DNA from: Herbiconiux daphne
GTDB lineage: Bacteria; Actinomycetota; Actinomycetes; Actinomycetales; Microbacteriaceae
Assembly (NCBI RefSeq): GCF_024979295.1
Contig: NZ_JANLCJ010000013.1
Span: 1-64,000, forward strand
Direction: 5' to 3'
Length of the DNA stretch: 64,000 nucleotides
Within the stretch, counting starts at the first letter, position 1. Each line of letters begins with the position of its first letter. The position numbers were made by a program, and so were the translations under genes. The notes beneath the pieces were generated by a model. The model had not been told where the DNA came from. It saw only the letters and a list, made by a program, of their open reading frames with translations, and made no database searches. Positions 54,263 through 62,454 of this stretch are shown piece after piece.

Positions 54263-56652
54263 GGCGTGCGGGGCGTGATCGGGCGAAGGCCCGCCCGCTC
54301 GGCGTCGCGACGCGCGATGCGGCGGTGGGCGAACCGCACGATCTCGATCAGGGCGATCGACACCAGTGAGGTGCCGAGCACCAGCAGCGCCGTCGGCAGG
54401 GTGGGGTCGACCAGCTGCAGGAAGTCGCGCACGATCGGCACCGTGTAGACGAGCACGAGCCCGACCATCATCGCGCCGATGACGAGCCCCTTGAACCGGG
54501 TGACCGGGCGTGACAGCACCACCAGGATCCAGAGTCCGATGATGGTGAGGATGAGGGTCGAGCCGGTGCGGATCTCGGCCTCGGGGATCTCGAGGTTCGC
54601 GGCCAGCCGGGCGTAGGAGGCGATGCCGAGCGTGACGGCGACTCCCGCCGGCACGGCGAAGGTGAGCGACCGCCGCAGGAACCCCGGCACGTAGCGCTGC
54701 GCGTTCGGGAGCAGGGCGAGGAAGAACGCCGGGATGCCGATGGTGAGCCCGTCGGTGACCGACAGCTGCCGGGGCAGGAACGGGAACGGCAGCAGCAGGA
54801 TGCCGAACGTGATCGCGAGGAACGTGGCATACGCGGTCTTGGTGAGGAACAGCATCGACACCCGCTCGATGTTCGCGATCACCTGCCGCCCCTCGGCCAC
54901 CACGCTCGGCAGGTGCGAGAACTTGCCGTCGAGCAGCACCAGCCGCGCCACCGCCTTCGTGGCGGCGGCTCCGGAGTTCATGGCCACGCCGATGTCGGCC
55001 TCCTTGATGGCCAGCGCGTCGTTCACGCCGTCCCCGGTCATGGCGACGGTGTGGCCGGCCGCCTTGAGCGCGACGACGATGCGCTTCTTCTGGTCGGGCG
55101 TCACCCGGCCGAACACGATGTTCTCGTCGAGCACTCCCAGCAGGTCGTCGTCGACGTCGGGCAGGTCGCGCGCATCGAACCCGTGCGGGGCATCCAGCCC
55201 CACCTCGCGCGCGATCGCGGCGACCGTCTGCGGGTTGTCGCCCGAGATGATGCGCACGCCCACGCCCTGGGCCGCGAAGTAGGAGAGGGTCTCGGCGGCA
55301 TCCGGCCGGATGTTCTCGCGGAAGGTCAGCAGCACCACCGGAACGGCGTCGACGGGCACCGTCTCGTCGGCCGTCGGGCTGCCGTGGGCGAGCACGAGGG
55401 TGCGGCGCCCGGTGGCCGCGAGCTCGGCCGCCTGGGCGGCGAGGCGGGCGAGCGCCGGGTCGGCGGAGGCGCCGGCCGGGAACACCATCTCGGGCCCGCC
55501 GAGAATCCACATGCCGTCGCCGAACATCACCGCGCTCCACTTGCGTGCCGACGAGAACGGCACCCGGTCGACCGGCTGCTCGGTGCGCGCGCCGCTGAAC
55601 CGGTCGGCGAGGCTGCGCGCGGTGGCGTTCGCGTCGTTCTGCACGCCGTACCAGGCCAGCACGCCCTCCCAGCCGTCGGCCGGGGTGAGCGGATGCGCCG
55701 CGTCGAACACGATGTCGCCCTGGGTCAGCGTGCCGGTCTTGTCGAGGCAGATCAGATCGACGCGGGCCAGCCCTTCGACCGCGGGCAGCTCCTGCACGAG
55801 CACCTGCTGGCGGGCGAGCTTGACGGCACCGACGGCGAAGGTGATGCTCGTCATCAGCACGAGCCCGAGCGGCACCATCGCGACGACCGAGGCGATCGTT
55901 GCGACGGCCGCGTCACGCCAGGCGCCGCTCTGCCACGCCTCGACCCAGCCGCCCTGGGCGATCATCTGGGCGTTCAGCACGAGCAGCGCGATCGGGCCGA
56001 TGATCCAGGCCACCCATTTCAGCACGCGGTTGATCGACGAGCGGAGCTCGGATGCCACGAGCGAGAAGCGCTTGGCCTCGGCGGCGAGCGAGTTGGCGAA
56101 CGAGTCGGCGCCCACCCGGTCGACGGTCGCCGTTCCCTCGCCGCCCACCACGACGGAACCGGAGAGCACGCGGTCGCCCGGGGCCTTCTCGACGGCGTCG
56201 GACTCACCGGTGAGCATCGACTCGTCGAGCTGCAGGCCGCGCGAGTCCGCCACGAGGGCGTCGGCCGCCACCTGGTCGCCCGCTCGCAGCACGAGCGTGT
56301 CGTCGACCACCACGCCGGCCACGTCGATCTCGGTCTCGGAGCCGTCACGCCGCACCCGCGCGTGCGGGGCGTTCATCAGCGCGAGCCGGTCGAGCGCGCG
56401 CTTCGCGCGGTATTCCTGAACGCTGCCGATGACGGCGTTCGCGACTGCGCTGAAGCCGAACAGGGCGTCTTGCCAGCGGCCGATCGCCAGCAGCACCAGG
56501 AAGCAGGCGAGGATGATGGCGTTGAAGAGCGTGAGCACGTTGGCCCGCACGATGCTCCAGACGCTGCGACTGGTGTCTTGCACGAAGGCGTTCGTGCGCC
56601 CCTCTGCGACCCGCTCGGCGACTTCGGCCGAACTCAACCCCGACGTCGACAC
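54244..56652 (-). CDS. ctpE: P-type ATPase, CtpE-like (Ca2+ subfamily)
   Basis: 802 aa. The TGES actuator motif (LTGESDAVEK), phosphorylation motif DKTGT with D304 and hinge TGDGVND are intact, with about 8-10 membrane helices. VPLGLVLMTSITFAVGAVKLARQQVLVQELPA matches the CtpE group, which in mycobacteria takes up calcium. Its C-terminal helices extend beyond the core. GTG 56652 follows AGAGGGGG; the last 19 bases overlap the convergent membrane protein gene. Confidence 0.85.
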   Translation of the reverse strand: MSTSGLSSAEVAERVAEGRTNAFVQDTSRSVWSIVRANVLTLFNAIILACFLVLLAIGRWQDALFGFSAVANAVIGSVQEYRAKRALDRLALMNAPHARVRRDGSETEIDVAGVVVDDTLVLRAGDQVAADALVADSRGLQLDESMLTGESDAVEKAPGDRVLSGSVVVGGEGTATVDRVGADSFANSLAAEAKRFSLVASELRSSINRVLKWVAWIIGPIALLVLNAQMIAQGGWVEAWQSGAWRDAAVATIASVVAMVPLGLVLMTSITFAVGAVKLARQQVLVQELPAVEGLARVDLICLDKTGTLTQGDIVFDAAHPLTPADGWEGVLAWYGVQNDANATARSLADRFSGARTEQPVDRVPFSSARKWSAVMFGDGMWILGGPEMVFPAGASADPALARLAAQAAELAATGRRTLVLAHGSPTADETVPVDAVPVVLLTFRENIRPDAAETLSYFAAQGVGVRIISGDNPQTVAAIAREVGLDAPHGFDARDLPDVDDDLLGVLDENIVFGRVTPDQKKRIVVALKAAGHTVAMTGDGVNDALAIKEADIGVAMNSGAAATKAVARLVLLDGKFSHLPSVVAEGRQVIANIERVSMLFLTKTAYATFLAITFGILLLPFPFLPRQLSVTDGLTIGIPAFFLALLPNAQRYVPGFLRRSLTFAVPAGVAVTLGIASYARLAANLEIPEAEIRTGSTLILTIIGLWILVVLSRPVTRFKGLVIGAMMVGLVLVYTVPIVRDFLQLVDPTLPTALLVLGTSLVSIALIEIVRFAHRRIARRDAERAGLRPITPRTPQRAAK

Positions 56653-56677
56653 GTGGCTGCCCCCTCTGCTCGGGCTC

Positions 56678-56683
56678 ACTGTA
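56678..56683 (-). promoter_or_regulatory. candidate -10 of the P-type ATPase gene
   Basis: TACAGT on the - strand, 25 nt before the GTG, leaving a short leader with a Shine-Dalgarno-like AGAGGGGG. It is divergent from the polymerase-domain gene. Confidence 0.4.
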
Positions 56684-56721
56684 GCAAGTGGGTGGCTCTG
56701 TCGCCCGGGGCCTGCTCGCGG

Positions 56722-56727
56722 TAGCTT
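56722..56727 (+). promoter_or_regulatory. -10 element, leaderless-type promoter of the polymerase-domain gene
   Basis: TAGCTT followed by GAGCGT and ATG 56734. The spacer is identical to that of ppc (GAGCGT). There is no Shine-Dalgarno sequence. Confidence 0.5.
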
Positions 56728-56733
56728 GAGCGT

Positions 56734-57756
56734 ATGGCGAGCGAGGCAGTGGTCATCCCGGTCGACGGTGTCAACGGAACCCGCGAGGTGCGGCTGTCGA
56801 GCCCCTCGCGCGTGATCTGGCCCGAGCTCGGCATCACGAAGCTCGACCTGGCGAACTACATCATCGCCGTGGGTGACGCGTTCGTGGCCGCGAACGGCGA
56901 CCGCCCGCTGTCGCTGCAGCGCTTTCCCGGTGGCATCGACGGTGAGCAGTTCTTCTCCAAGAACCCGCCGAAGGGTGCGCCCGACTACGTGCGGGCCGTG
57001 TCGGTCGTCTACCCGAGCGCCCGCACGCATCCGCAGCTCGTCATCGACGAACCCGCGGCCGCCGTGTGGGCGGTGCAGATGAACACCGTCGTCTTCCACC
57101 CCTGGCCGTCACGTGCCGAGGCCTCCGACTTTCCCGACCAGTTGCGCATCGACCTCGACCCGCAGCCGGGCACCGATTTCGACGACGCCATCCCGGCCGC
57201 GCTCGAGCTGCGCACGGTGCTCGACGAGGCCGGCCTGACGGCCTTCATCAAGACCTCGGGCAACCGCGGCCTGCACGTGTTCGCGCCGATCGCGCCGGAG
57301 CAGGAGTTCCTCGACGTGCGCCACGCGGTGATCGCGATCGCGCGCGAACTGGAGCGACGGATGCCCGGCGAGGTCACCACGAACTGGTGGAAGGAGGAGC
57401 GCGGCGAGCGCATCTTCGTCGACTTCAACCAGGCCAACCGCGACCGCACCATCGCGGGCGCCTACAGCCCGCGCGCCCTCGCGCACGCGGCCGTCTCGTG
57501 CCCGATCACCTGGGACGAGCTCGAGACCACCGACCCGAAGCGCTTCACGGTGCTCACCGTGCCCGAACGGCTCGCGACCATAGGTGACCCGTGGGCCGAC
57601 TTCAACGCCTCTCCCGGCACGATCGACACCGCCCTGGAGTGGTGGCAGCGCGACCTCGAGTCGGGCCTCGGCGAACTGCCGTTCCCGCCCGACTACCCGA
57701 AGATGCCGGGCGAGCCGCCCCGGGTGCAGCCGAGCCGGGCGCGCAAGCCCGACTGA
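56734..57756 (+). CDS. LigD-type primase-polymerase domain protein (Prim-PolC-like)
   Basis: 340 aa, a stand-alone AEP polymerase domain. Metal-binding Asp residues D140 and D142 are in RIDLDPQPG, with TSGNRGLHVFAPI, NWWKEERGERIFVDFNQANRDRT as the conserved core. In mycobacteria Prim-PolC acts with LigC in short-gap repair. Its likely partner LigC follows convergently 36 bases away. No Ku gene is in the window, so this need not be NHEJ. Confidence 0.9.
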   Translation: MASEAVVIPVDGVNGTREVRLSSPSRVIWPELGITKLDLANYIIAVGDAFVAANGDRPLSLQRFPGGIDGEQFFSKNPPKGAPDYVRAVSVVYPSARTHPQLVIDEPAAAVWAVQMNTVVFHPWPSRAEASDFPDQLRIDLDPQPGTDFDDAIPAALELRTVLDEAGLTAFIKTSGNRGLHVFAPIAPEQEFLDVRHAVIAIARELERRMPGEVTTNWWKEERGERIFVDFNQANRDRTIAGAYSPRALAHAAVSCPITWDELETTDPKRFTVLTVPERLATIGDPWADFNASPGTIDTALEWWQRDLESGLGELPFPPDYPKMPGEPPRVQPSRARKPD

Positions 57757-57792
57757 GTCGCGGCTAACAGATCGGCGAGACCGAGCGGCGCC

Positions 57793-58845
57793 TCAGACCA
57801 GCACGTCGCTGAGGTCGTAGGCGATCGGCCGGTCGAGCTGGTCGAAGGTGCACGAGCGCGCGTCGCGGTCGGGTCGCCAGCGCTCGAACTGCACGGTGTG
57901 CCGAAAGCGCATGCCCTCCATCTGGTCGTAGCGCACCTCGACCACGCGGGTGGGTTCGAGCCGCACGAACGACACGTCTTTGCCCGACGAGAACCGGCTG
58001 CGATCGGTCTCGCCGGTCACGACGTCACCCTGGGCGTCGCGCTCCACCAGGGGTGCGAGCTCGTCGATGAGCTCGAGCCGCCGCTTGTCGCTGAACGCCG
58101 AGACCCCACCGACGTTCCGCAGCTCACCGTCGTCGCCGTAGAGGCCGAGCAGCAACGACCCGACTCCCTGCCCGCTCTTGTGCACCCGATAGCCCAGCAC
58201 CACGACGTCGGCCGTGCGGCGGTGCTTGATCTTCTGCATCGTGCGCTTTCCGGGCGCATAGGGTGCGGCGAGCGGTTTCGCGACCACGCCGTCGAGCCCC
58301 GCACCCTCGAACTCGACCAGCCAGCGACGGGCGAGCGCGACATCCGTCGTCGTCTGCGACACGTGGATGGGGTCGCCGAGGCCCGCGGCGAGCGTCTCGA
58401 GGGCCGCCCGGCGTTCGGCGAAGGGGGCATCGAGCAACGACTCGTCGCCCCGCGCGAGCAGGTCGAACGCGACGAACATCGCCGGGGTCTGCTCGGCGAG
58501 CAGCCGGATGCGGCTCTCGGCCGGGTGGATGCGCTGCGAGAGCAGTTCCCAGTCGAGCTTCTCGCCGCCCGGAGCCCCCGAGCGCAGCACGATCTCGCCG
58601 TCGAGCACGCACGGCTCGGGCAGCAGACGCGCGAACGCCTCGGTGAGCTCGGGAAAGTAGCGGGTGAGCGGCTTGGCGCCCCGGCTGCCGATCTCGACCG
58701 TCTCGCCGTCGAACGACACGATGCCGCGAAAGCCGTCCCACTTGGGCTCGTAGCTCAGGCCGCCCTCGACGCTGTCGGGCTCCGGCACCGATTCCACCGA
58801 CTTGGCGAGCATGGGCGAGACCGAAGCGACTGCCGAGAGATCCAT
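57793..58845 (-). CDS. ligC: ATP-dependent DNA ligase (LigC-like)
   Basis: 350 aa. Motif I EPKWDGFRG has the adenylated K35, followed by LDGEIVLRS, MFVAFDLLARG and DGVVAKPLAAPYAPGKR and the OB-fold motif VVVLGYRVHKSGQGVGS. Size and lack of other domains fit LigC, not LigD. It pairs with the adjacent polymerase-domain gene. The ATG sits right behind GAGGA, unusually close, and a MarR-type operator candidate lies upstream. Confidence 0.9.
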   Translation of the reverse strand: MDLSAVASVSPMLAKSVESVPEPDSVEGGLSYEPKWDGFRGIVSFDGETVEIGSRGAKPLTRYFPELTEAFARLLPEPCVLDGEIVLRSGAPGGEKLDWELLSQRIHPAESRIRLLAEQTPAMFVAFDLLARGDESLLDAPFAERRAALETLAAGLGDPIHVSQTTTDVALARRWLVEFEGAGLDGVVAKPLAAPYAPGKRTMQKIKHRRTADVVVLGYRVHKSGQGVGSLLLGLYGDDGELRNVGGVSAFSDKRRLELIDELAPLVERDAQGDVVTGETDRSRFSSGKDVSFVRLEPTRVVEVRYDQMEGMRFRHTVQFERWRPDRDARSCTFDQLDRPIAYDLSDVLV

Positions 58846-58908
58846 TCCTCGATCATGCCCCGAACCGCCCTCGCGGCCTAGCAGAAGGCATCGGGGATGA
58901 AAAGCTAG

Positions 58909-58918
58909 ACAATCTTGT
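58909..58918. promoter_or_regulatory. ACAATCTTGT palindrome, candidate MarR operator
   Basis: A perfect 4+2+4 palindrome within TAGACAATCTTGTTAC, in the 119-base divergent gap between ligC and marR. MarR proteins often autoregulate through AT-rich palindromes like this. Confidence 0.4.
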
Positions 58919-58951
58919 TACCTGGCACGCGAGAGGCGCCGGGAAAGAGTC

Positions 58952-58957
58952 TAATGT
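58952..58957 (+). promoter_or_regulatory. -10 element, leaderless-type promoter of marR
   Basis: TAATGT with a 7-nt spacer (GGGGCTT) to ATG 58965. No Shine-Dalgarno sequence is present. Confidence 0.5.
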
Positions 58958-58964
58958 GGGGCTT

Positions 58965-59456
58965 ATGAATGCCGCCCGTGGCGAATCCGCCTCCAATTAC
59001 TGGTACTCAGACGACGCCGGCGCTCAAGACGCCGTCTCGGTGCTGCGCGCCCTGCGGCACCTCCGCGTCGCCGAGACCAGCATGCGCACGCGCACCCAGC
59101 GGTCGATGGGCATGGGTGAGAACGACATCGTCGCGGTGCGTCACGTCATCCGTGGTCGCCAGGCCGGCAGCTACGTGAGCCCCAAAGACCTCGCCGAGAC
59201 GCTCAACATCTCGTCGGCCTCCACCACCACGCTGATCGACCGGCTCGAGAAGTCGGGCCACATCGAGCGGCAGCCCCACCCCACCGACCGGCGGGCCCTC
59301 ATCCTGGTGCCGACGCCGAACGCCGACCGCGACGTGCGGGCCGCGCTCTCGGGGTCGCATGAGCGCATGCTCGAGGTCGCCGAGTCGCTCACCCCCGAAG
59401 AGCGCGGCGTCGTCGTGGAGTTCCTCGAACGCATGGCAGCCGCCGTCAGCGGTTAG
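58965..59456 (+). CDS. MarR-family transcriptional regulator
   Basis: 163 aa. Winged HTH with YVSPKDLAETLNISSASTTT (recognition helix) and the wing RQPHPTDRRALILVPT, flanked by dimerisation helices. ATG 58965 is chosen; a GTG at 58956 would overlap the -10. Targets are unknown; the adjacent ligC, AI-2E or membrane genes are candidates. Confidence 0.9.
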   Translation: MNAARGESASNYWYSDDAGAQDAVSVLRALRHLRVAETSMRTRTQRSMGMGENDIVAVRHVIRGRQAGSYVSPKDLAETLNISSASTTTLIDRLEKSGHIERQPHPTDRRALILVPTPNADRDVRAALSGSHERMLEVAESLTPEERGVVVEFLERMAAAVSG

Positions 59457-59460
59457 CCGT

Positions 59461-59497
59461 CGTTCGTGTCGACATTGGGTCGTTCGTGTCTACATTG
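59461..59497 (+). repeat. 17-bp direct repeats with 20-bp period at a promoter
   Basis: CGTTCGTGTC-(G/T)-ACATTG occurs at 59461-59477 and 59481-59497. The second copy contains the TACATT -10 of the following gene, so the first may be its duplicate or a binding site. Confidence 0.7.
59491..59496 (+). promoter_or_regulatory. -10 element, leaderless-type promoter of the second AI-2E gene
   Basis: TACATT followed by GAGAAG and ATG 59503. GAGAAG could double as a weak, too-close Shine-Dalgarno sequence. Confidence 0.5.
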
Positions 59498-59502
59498 AGA
59501 AG

Positions 59503-60681
59503 ATGTCGACCGATGATCCGCCCACCCGTCCGAGCCTTCGCGACCTGCTGACCGACAAGTTCGGGCATCTCAGCATCCGGAGCCTGCAGATCATCGTGGT
59601 GCTGCTGCTCGCGACCGCGGTGGTGTTCGCGCTCGTGCAGCTGAAGCTCGTGGTCATCCCCGTGCTCATCGCCATCATCCTGGCGGCGGCCGTCAGCCCG
59701 GTGGTCGGCTGGCTGACGAGACACCGGATGCCGCGCATCCTCGCCACCTGGATCACCCTCGTGGCCGCGGTCGTCGTGTTCGGCGGCATCGTGACCCTCA
59801 TCGTGTTCGCGGTGCGCGGTCAGTGGGAGCAACTGGGGCAGTCGGCCAGCGACGGCCTCGACGACCTGCGCGGATTCCTCGCGAACGGCCCCATCCAGAT
59901 CGACCAGGAACAGCTCGACTCGGCCCGCGACGCGATCGTCGGCTTCCTCACCAGCAGCCAGTTCGGCACGGGCGCGCTCGCCGGCGTCTCCGCCGCCGGT
60001 GAGGTCATCACGGGGGCGCTGCTGCTGGTCGTCATCCTGTTCTTCTTCATCAAAGACGGCCCGCGCATCTGGGCGTTCCTGCTCAAGCCGTTCTCGGGCT
60101 ATCGCCTCGAACGGGGTCAGCGCATCGGCACCACCGCGGTGCGGGTGCTCGGCGGCTACGTGCGCGGAACCGCCGTGATCGCGCTGGTCGACGCCGTGGC
60201 GATCGGGGTGGGGCTCGCCATCCTGCAGGTTCCGTTGGCGCTGCCGCTGGCCATCATCGTGTTCATCGGCGCTTTCATCCCGCTGATCGGCGCGACCCTG
60301 GCGGGCGTGCTCGCCGCGCTCGTGGCGCTGGTGGCGAACGGGCCGGTCGTGGCGCTGATCGTGGTGGCCATCGTGATCGCGGTCAATCAGCTCGAGGGCG
60401 ACCTGCTGCAGCCGGTGGTGATGGCGCAGTCGCTCAAGCTGCACCCGCTCGTCATCCTGGTGGCGCTCACGGCCGGCACCATCCTCGGCGGCATCATCGG
60501 CGCCGTGTTGTCGGTGCCGATCGCGGCGGTCGCCTGGGCGATCGTCAAGGTGTGGAGCCGCGACCCCGCGGAGGGGCCGTCGCCGGGTGAGGGTGTGGTG
60601 GAGCAGAGGCCGGGGGAGGCCGGCGAGAGCGCCGCGGCCGTCGACGTCGCCGAGGGCACGGGCCAGGGGCCCGCGGTCTAG
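59503..60681 (+). CDS. AI-2E family transporter (second copy)
   Basis: 392 aa with about 8 membrane helices. IIVFIGAFIPLIGATLAGVLA and LVALTAGTILGGIIGAVLSVPIAA are the family's conserved segments; the C-terminus is an acidic, Gly-rich tail. It differs clearly from the copy at 34040-35233. Orthologous copies often sit in actinobacterial envelope-stress neighbourhoods, and the next three - strand genes fit that. Confidence 0.87.
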   Translation: MSTDDPPTRPSLRDLLTDKFGHLSIRSLQIIVVLLLATAVVFALVQLKLVVIPVLIAIILAAAVSPVVGWLTRHRMPRILATWITLVAAVVVFGGIVTLIVFAVRGQWEQLGQSASDGLDDLRGFLANGPIQIDQEQLDSARDAIVGFLTSSQFGTGALAGVSAAGEVITGALLLVVILFFFIKDGPRIWAFLLKPFSGYRLERGQRIGTTAVRVLGGYVRGTAVIALVDAVAIGVGLAILQVPLALPLAIIVFIGAFIPLIGATLAGVLAALVALVANGPVVALIVVAIVIAVNQLEGDLLQPVVMAQSLKLHPLVILVALTAGTILGGIIGAVLSVPIAAVAWAIVKVWSRDPAEGPSPGEGVVEQRPGEAGESAAAVDVAEGTGQGPAV

Positions 60682-60688
60682 CGCTGCG

Positions 60689-61111
60689 CTACTTGGCGAT
60701 CGCGCGGATGGCGAGCGCGAGGCCCGTGCCGACCGCCGCGACGGCGAGACCGGCGATCACGACGGCCTTCTTGTGCTTTCGGGCGCCCTCGATCGGGTCG
60801 GCGCGCACGTCGTCGATCACGGTGCGGGTGCGGGCCCCGACATCGATCCGGCGTTCGAGTTCGTGCACCACGTCGTTCAGTTCGGCGCGGGCGTCCCGGA
60901 TGTCGCTCTGCAACTCGGCGCGGCTGCGCTGCGGCGGTTGCTCGGCCTTCTCCTTCTCTTTCTGAGCCTCTTTCTGCGCCTTCTGCTCGTTCTTCGACAG
61001 CGTCGGCTGAACGCCCTTCGCCGTCACGACGCCCTTTGCCACCTCGGTGATCGCGGCAGGCACGCTGAGGGTGTCGCTGTGCGTGGAATCGGACTTGCTC
61101 TTAGCGGCCAT
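60689..61111 (-). CDS. DUF3618-type membrane-anchored protein
   Basis: 140 aa. A charged, coiled-coil-prone Lys/Glu/Gln stretch (KNEQKAQKEAQKEKEKAE) precedes RSRAELQSDIRDARAELNDVV, the DUF3618 signature, and a C-terminal helix (AVVIAGLAVAAVGTGLALAI). It overlaps the upstream gene by 11 bases. Together with the next two genes it forms a small membrane-stress-like operon. Confidence 0.8.
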   Translation of the reverse strand: MAAKSKSDSTHSDTLSVPAAITEVAKGVVTAKGVQPTLSKNEQKAQKEAQKEKEKAEQPPQRSRAELQSDIRDARAELNDVVHELERRIDVGARTRTVIDDVRADPIEGARKHKKAVVIAGLAVAAVGTGLALAIRAIAK

Positions 61112-61571
61112 CGTTCGCCCCTGTCGTGTGTGGTCTGCCCGGAGTCGCGGACGTGCTGGACGTGCTGGACCTTCCCTGGATGCCATCGGAGTCGTTGTCG
61201 CTCTTGTCGCCCCTGAGGGTGCGGGCGCCCACCAGCACGACGATGACGGCGATGATCAGCAGCCCCGCGAACACGATCAGCGCCGCGAGCCAGCCCGGCA
61301 GCACGAGCGATAGCCCGATGATCGCGGCCGCGATGAACACCGCGAGCGCGAAGAAGCCCACGAACGCCGCGCCGGCGATCAGGCCGGCGCCGATGCCCGC
61401 CCGGGCCAGGCGCGCCGTGATCTCTTTCTTCAGCGACTGCAGCTCGTCCTGGAGCAGGCCGACCACGAGGCGGGGCAGGTCGGCGATCAGTTGAGCCGTC
61501 GACCGCTCACCGGCGGGAGCGCGGGCGGGTTCCGGGGCGGGCGCGGATGCCGCGGGGTCGGTCTTCGCCAT
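61101..61571 (-). CDS. phage-holin-like/DUF1469 (YqjE-type) membrane protein
   Basis: 156 aa. STAQLIADLPRLVVGLLQDELQSLKKEI is the amphipathic N-terminal helix of the family, followed by two membrane helices (GAAFVGFFALAVFIAAAIIGL and LAALIVFAGLLIIAVIVVL) and a Ser/Asp-rich tail. It starts one base into the YtxH-like stop (TGATG). Confidence 0.82.
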   Translation of the reverse strand: MAKTDPAASAPAPEPARAPAGERSTAQLIADLPRLVVGLLQDELQSLKKEITARLARAGIGAGLIAGAAFVGFFALAVFIAAAIIGLSLVLPGWLAALIVFAGLLIIAVIVVLVGARTLRGDKSDNDSDGIQGRSSTSSTSATPGRPHTTGANDGR

Positions 61572-61804
61572 CAAGCGGTCTTCGGCTTCGAGCGCACCTT
61601 GCCGAGCACGTCGCCGGCCTTCTCGCCCACCTTGTCGGCGGCCGAGCCGACGATCTCACCCGCGCCGTGCACCGCGGACTGCACGTGGTCGTCGTTCCAG
61701 AGCTGCTGGGCCTTGGCGCGGATCTGCTCGTAGCGCTTGCGCCCGGCGCGTGCGCCCAGCACATAGCCGAGGGCGAATACGGCGAGAAGGACGAGCTTGT
61801 TCAT
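61571..61804 (-). CDS. small YtxH-like membrane protein
   Basis: 77 aa. An N-terminal membrane helix (KLVLLAVFALGYVLGARAG) is followed by RKRYEQIRAKAQQLW and an amphipathic helix GAGEIVGSAADKVGEKAG. This is the standard first gene of the trio. GGAG lies 6 nt before ATG. It is divergent from the KhtT-like gene. Confidence 0.8.
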   Translation of the reverse strand: MNKLVLLAVFALGYVLGARAGRKRYEQIRAKAQQLWNDDHVQSAVHGAGEIVGSAADKVGEKAGDVLGKVRSKPKTA

Positions 61805-61938
61805 GACGGCTCCGATCGAAGTGGTGACGCGTCGAAGAGACTGCGTCTGTCACTATCGTGCGCCGGATCGCTCGGTTCGCAAACCTCGAGGGCGAGATTC
61901 GCGGCATCCGGTCGGCCTCGCGAGCGACGGCGTGCTGC

Positions 61939-61944
61939 TACCTT
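61939..61944 (+). promoter_or_regulatory. -10 element, leaderless-type promoter of the antiporter pair
   Basis: TACCTT with spacer TGCCTC and GTG 61951. There is no Shine-Dalgarno sequence. Confidence 0.55.
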
Positions 61945-61950
61945 TGCCTC

Positions 61951-62445
61951 GTGGGAGTGCGCATCGAGAAGGTCGACCTGCCGGGAATCGGCGTTCGGCA
62001 CGACCTGCTGACCGAGAACGGCCGGCGGGTGAGCGTGGTGTCGCATCGCGGCGGCGATCGTGATCTCGCGCTGTTCGACGTCGACGACCCCGACTCGTCG
62101 AGCGACTCGGTTCCGCTCACCGATGACGAGGCCGCGGCCCTGGCCGACCTGCTCGGCAGCTCGGTCACGATGAGCCGGCTCACGAGCCTCGCCGGAGACG
62201 CGGCCGGGTTGTTCACCGAACAGCTGCAGCTGCCGACCGACTCGCCCTACCTCAATCGCCCGCTCGGCGACACGAAGGCACGCACGCGCACCCGGGTGTC
62301 GATCGTCGCGATCGCGCGCGACGGCGGCGTCATCCCGTCACCGACCCCGGCCGAGGTGCTGCGCGCCGGCGACACCATCATCGCGGTCGGCACGCGCGTG
62401 GGGCTCGACGCCCTCAGCCACATCATCGCCAACGGCCCGGGATAG
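61951..62445 (+). CDS. K+/H+ antiporter regulatory subunit (KhtT-like, TrkA-C domain)
   Basis: 164 aa. An N-terminal ~90-residue domain beginning VRIEKVDLPGIGVRHDLLT, with LDDEAAALADLLG-type segment (here LTDDEAAALADLLGS), precedes a C-terminal RCK_C domain (RVSIVAIARDGGVIPSPTPAEVLRAGDTIIAVG). It gates the antiporter next to it in response to a nucleotide. The next gene begins 9 bases after its stop. Confidence 0.88.
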   Translation: MGVRIEKVDLPGIGVRHDLLTENGRRVSVVSHRGGDRDLALFDVDDPDSSSDSVPLTDDEAAALADLLGSSVTMSRLTSLAGDAAGLFTEQLQLPTDSPYLNRPLGDTKARTRTRVSIVAIARDGGVIPSPTPAEVLRAGDTIIAVGTRVGLDALSHIIANGPG

Positions 62446-62454
62446 GCCGCGCCC

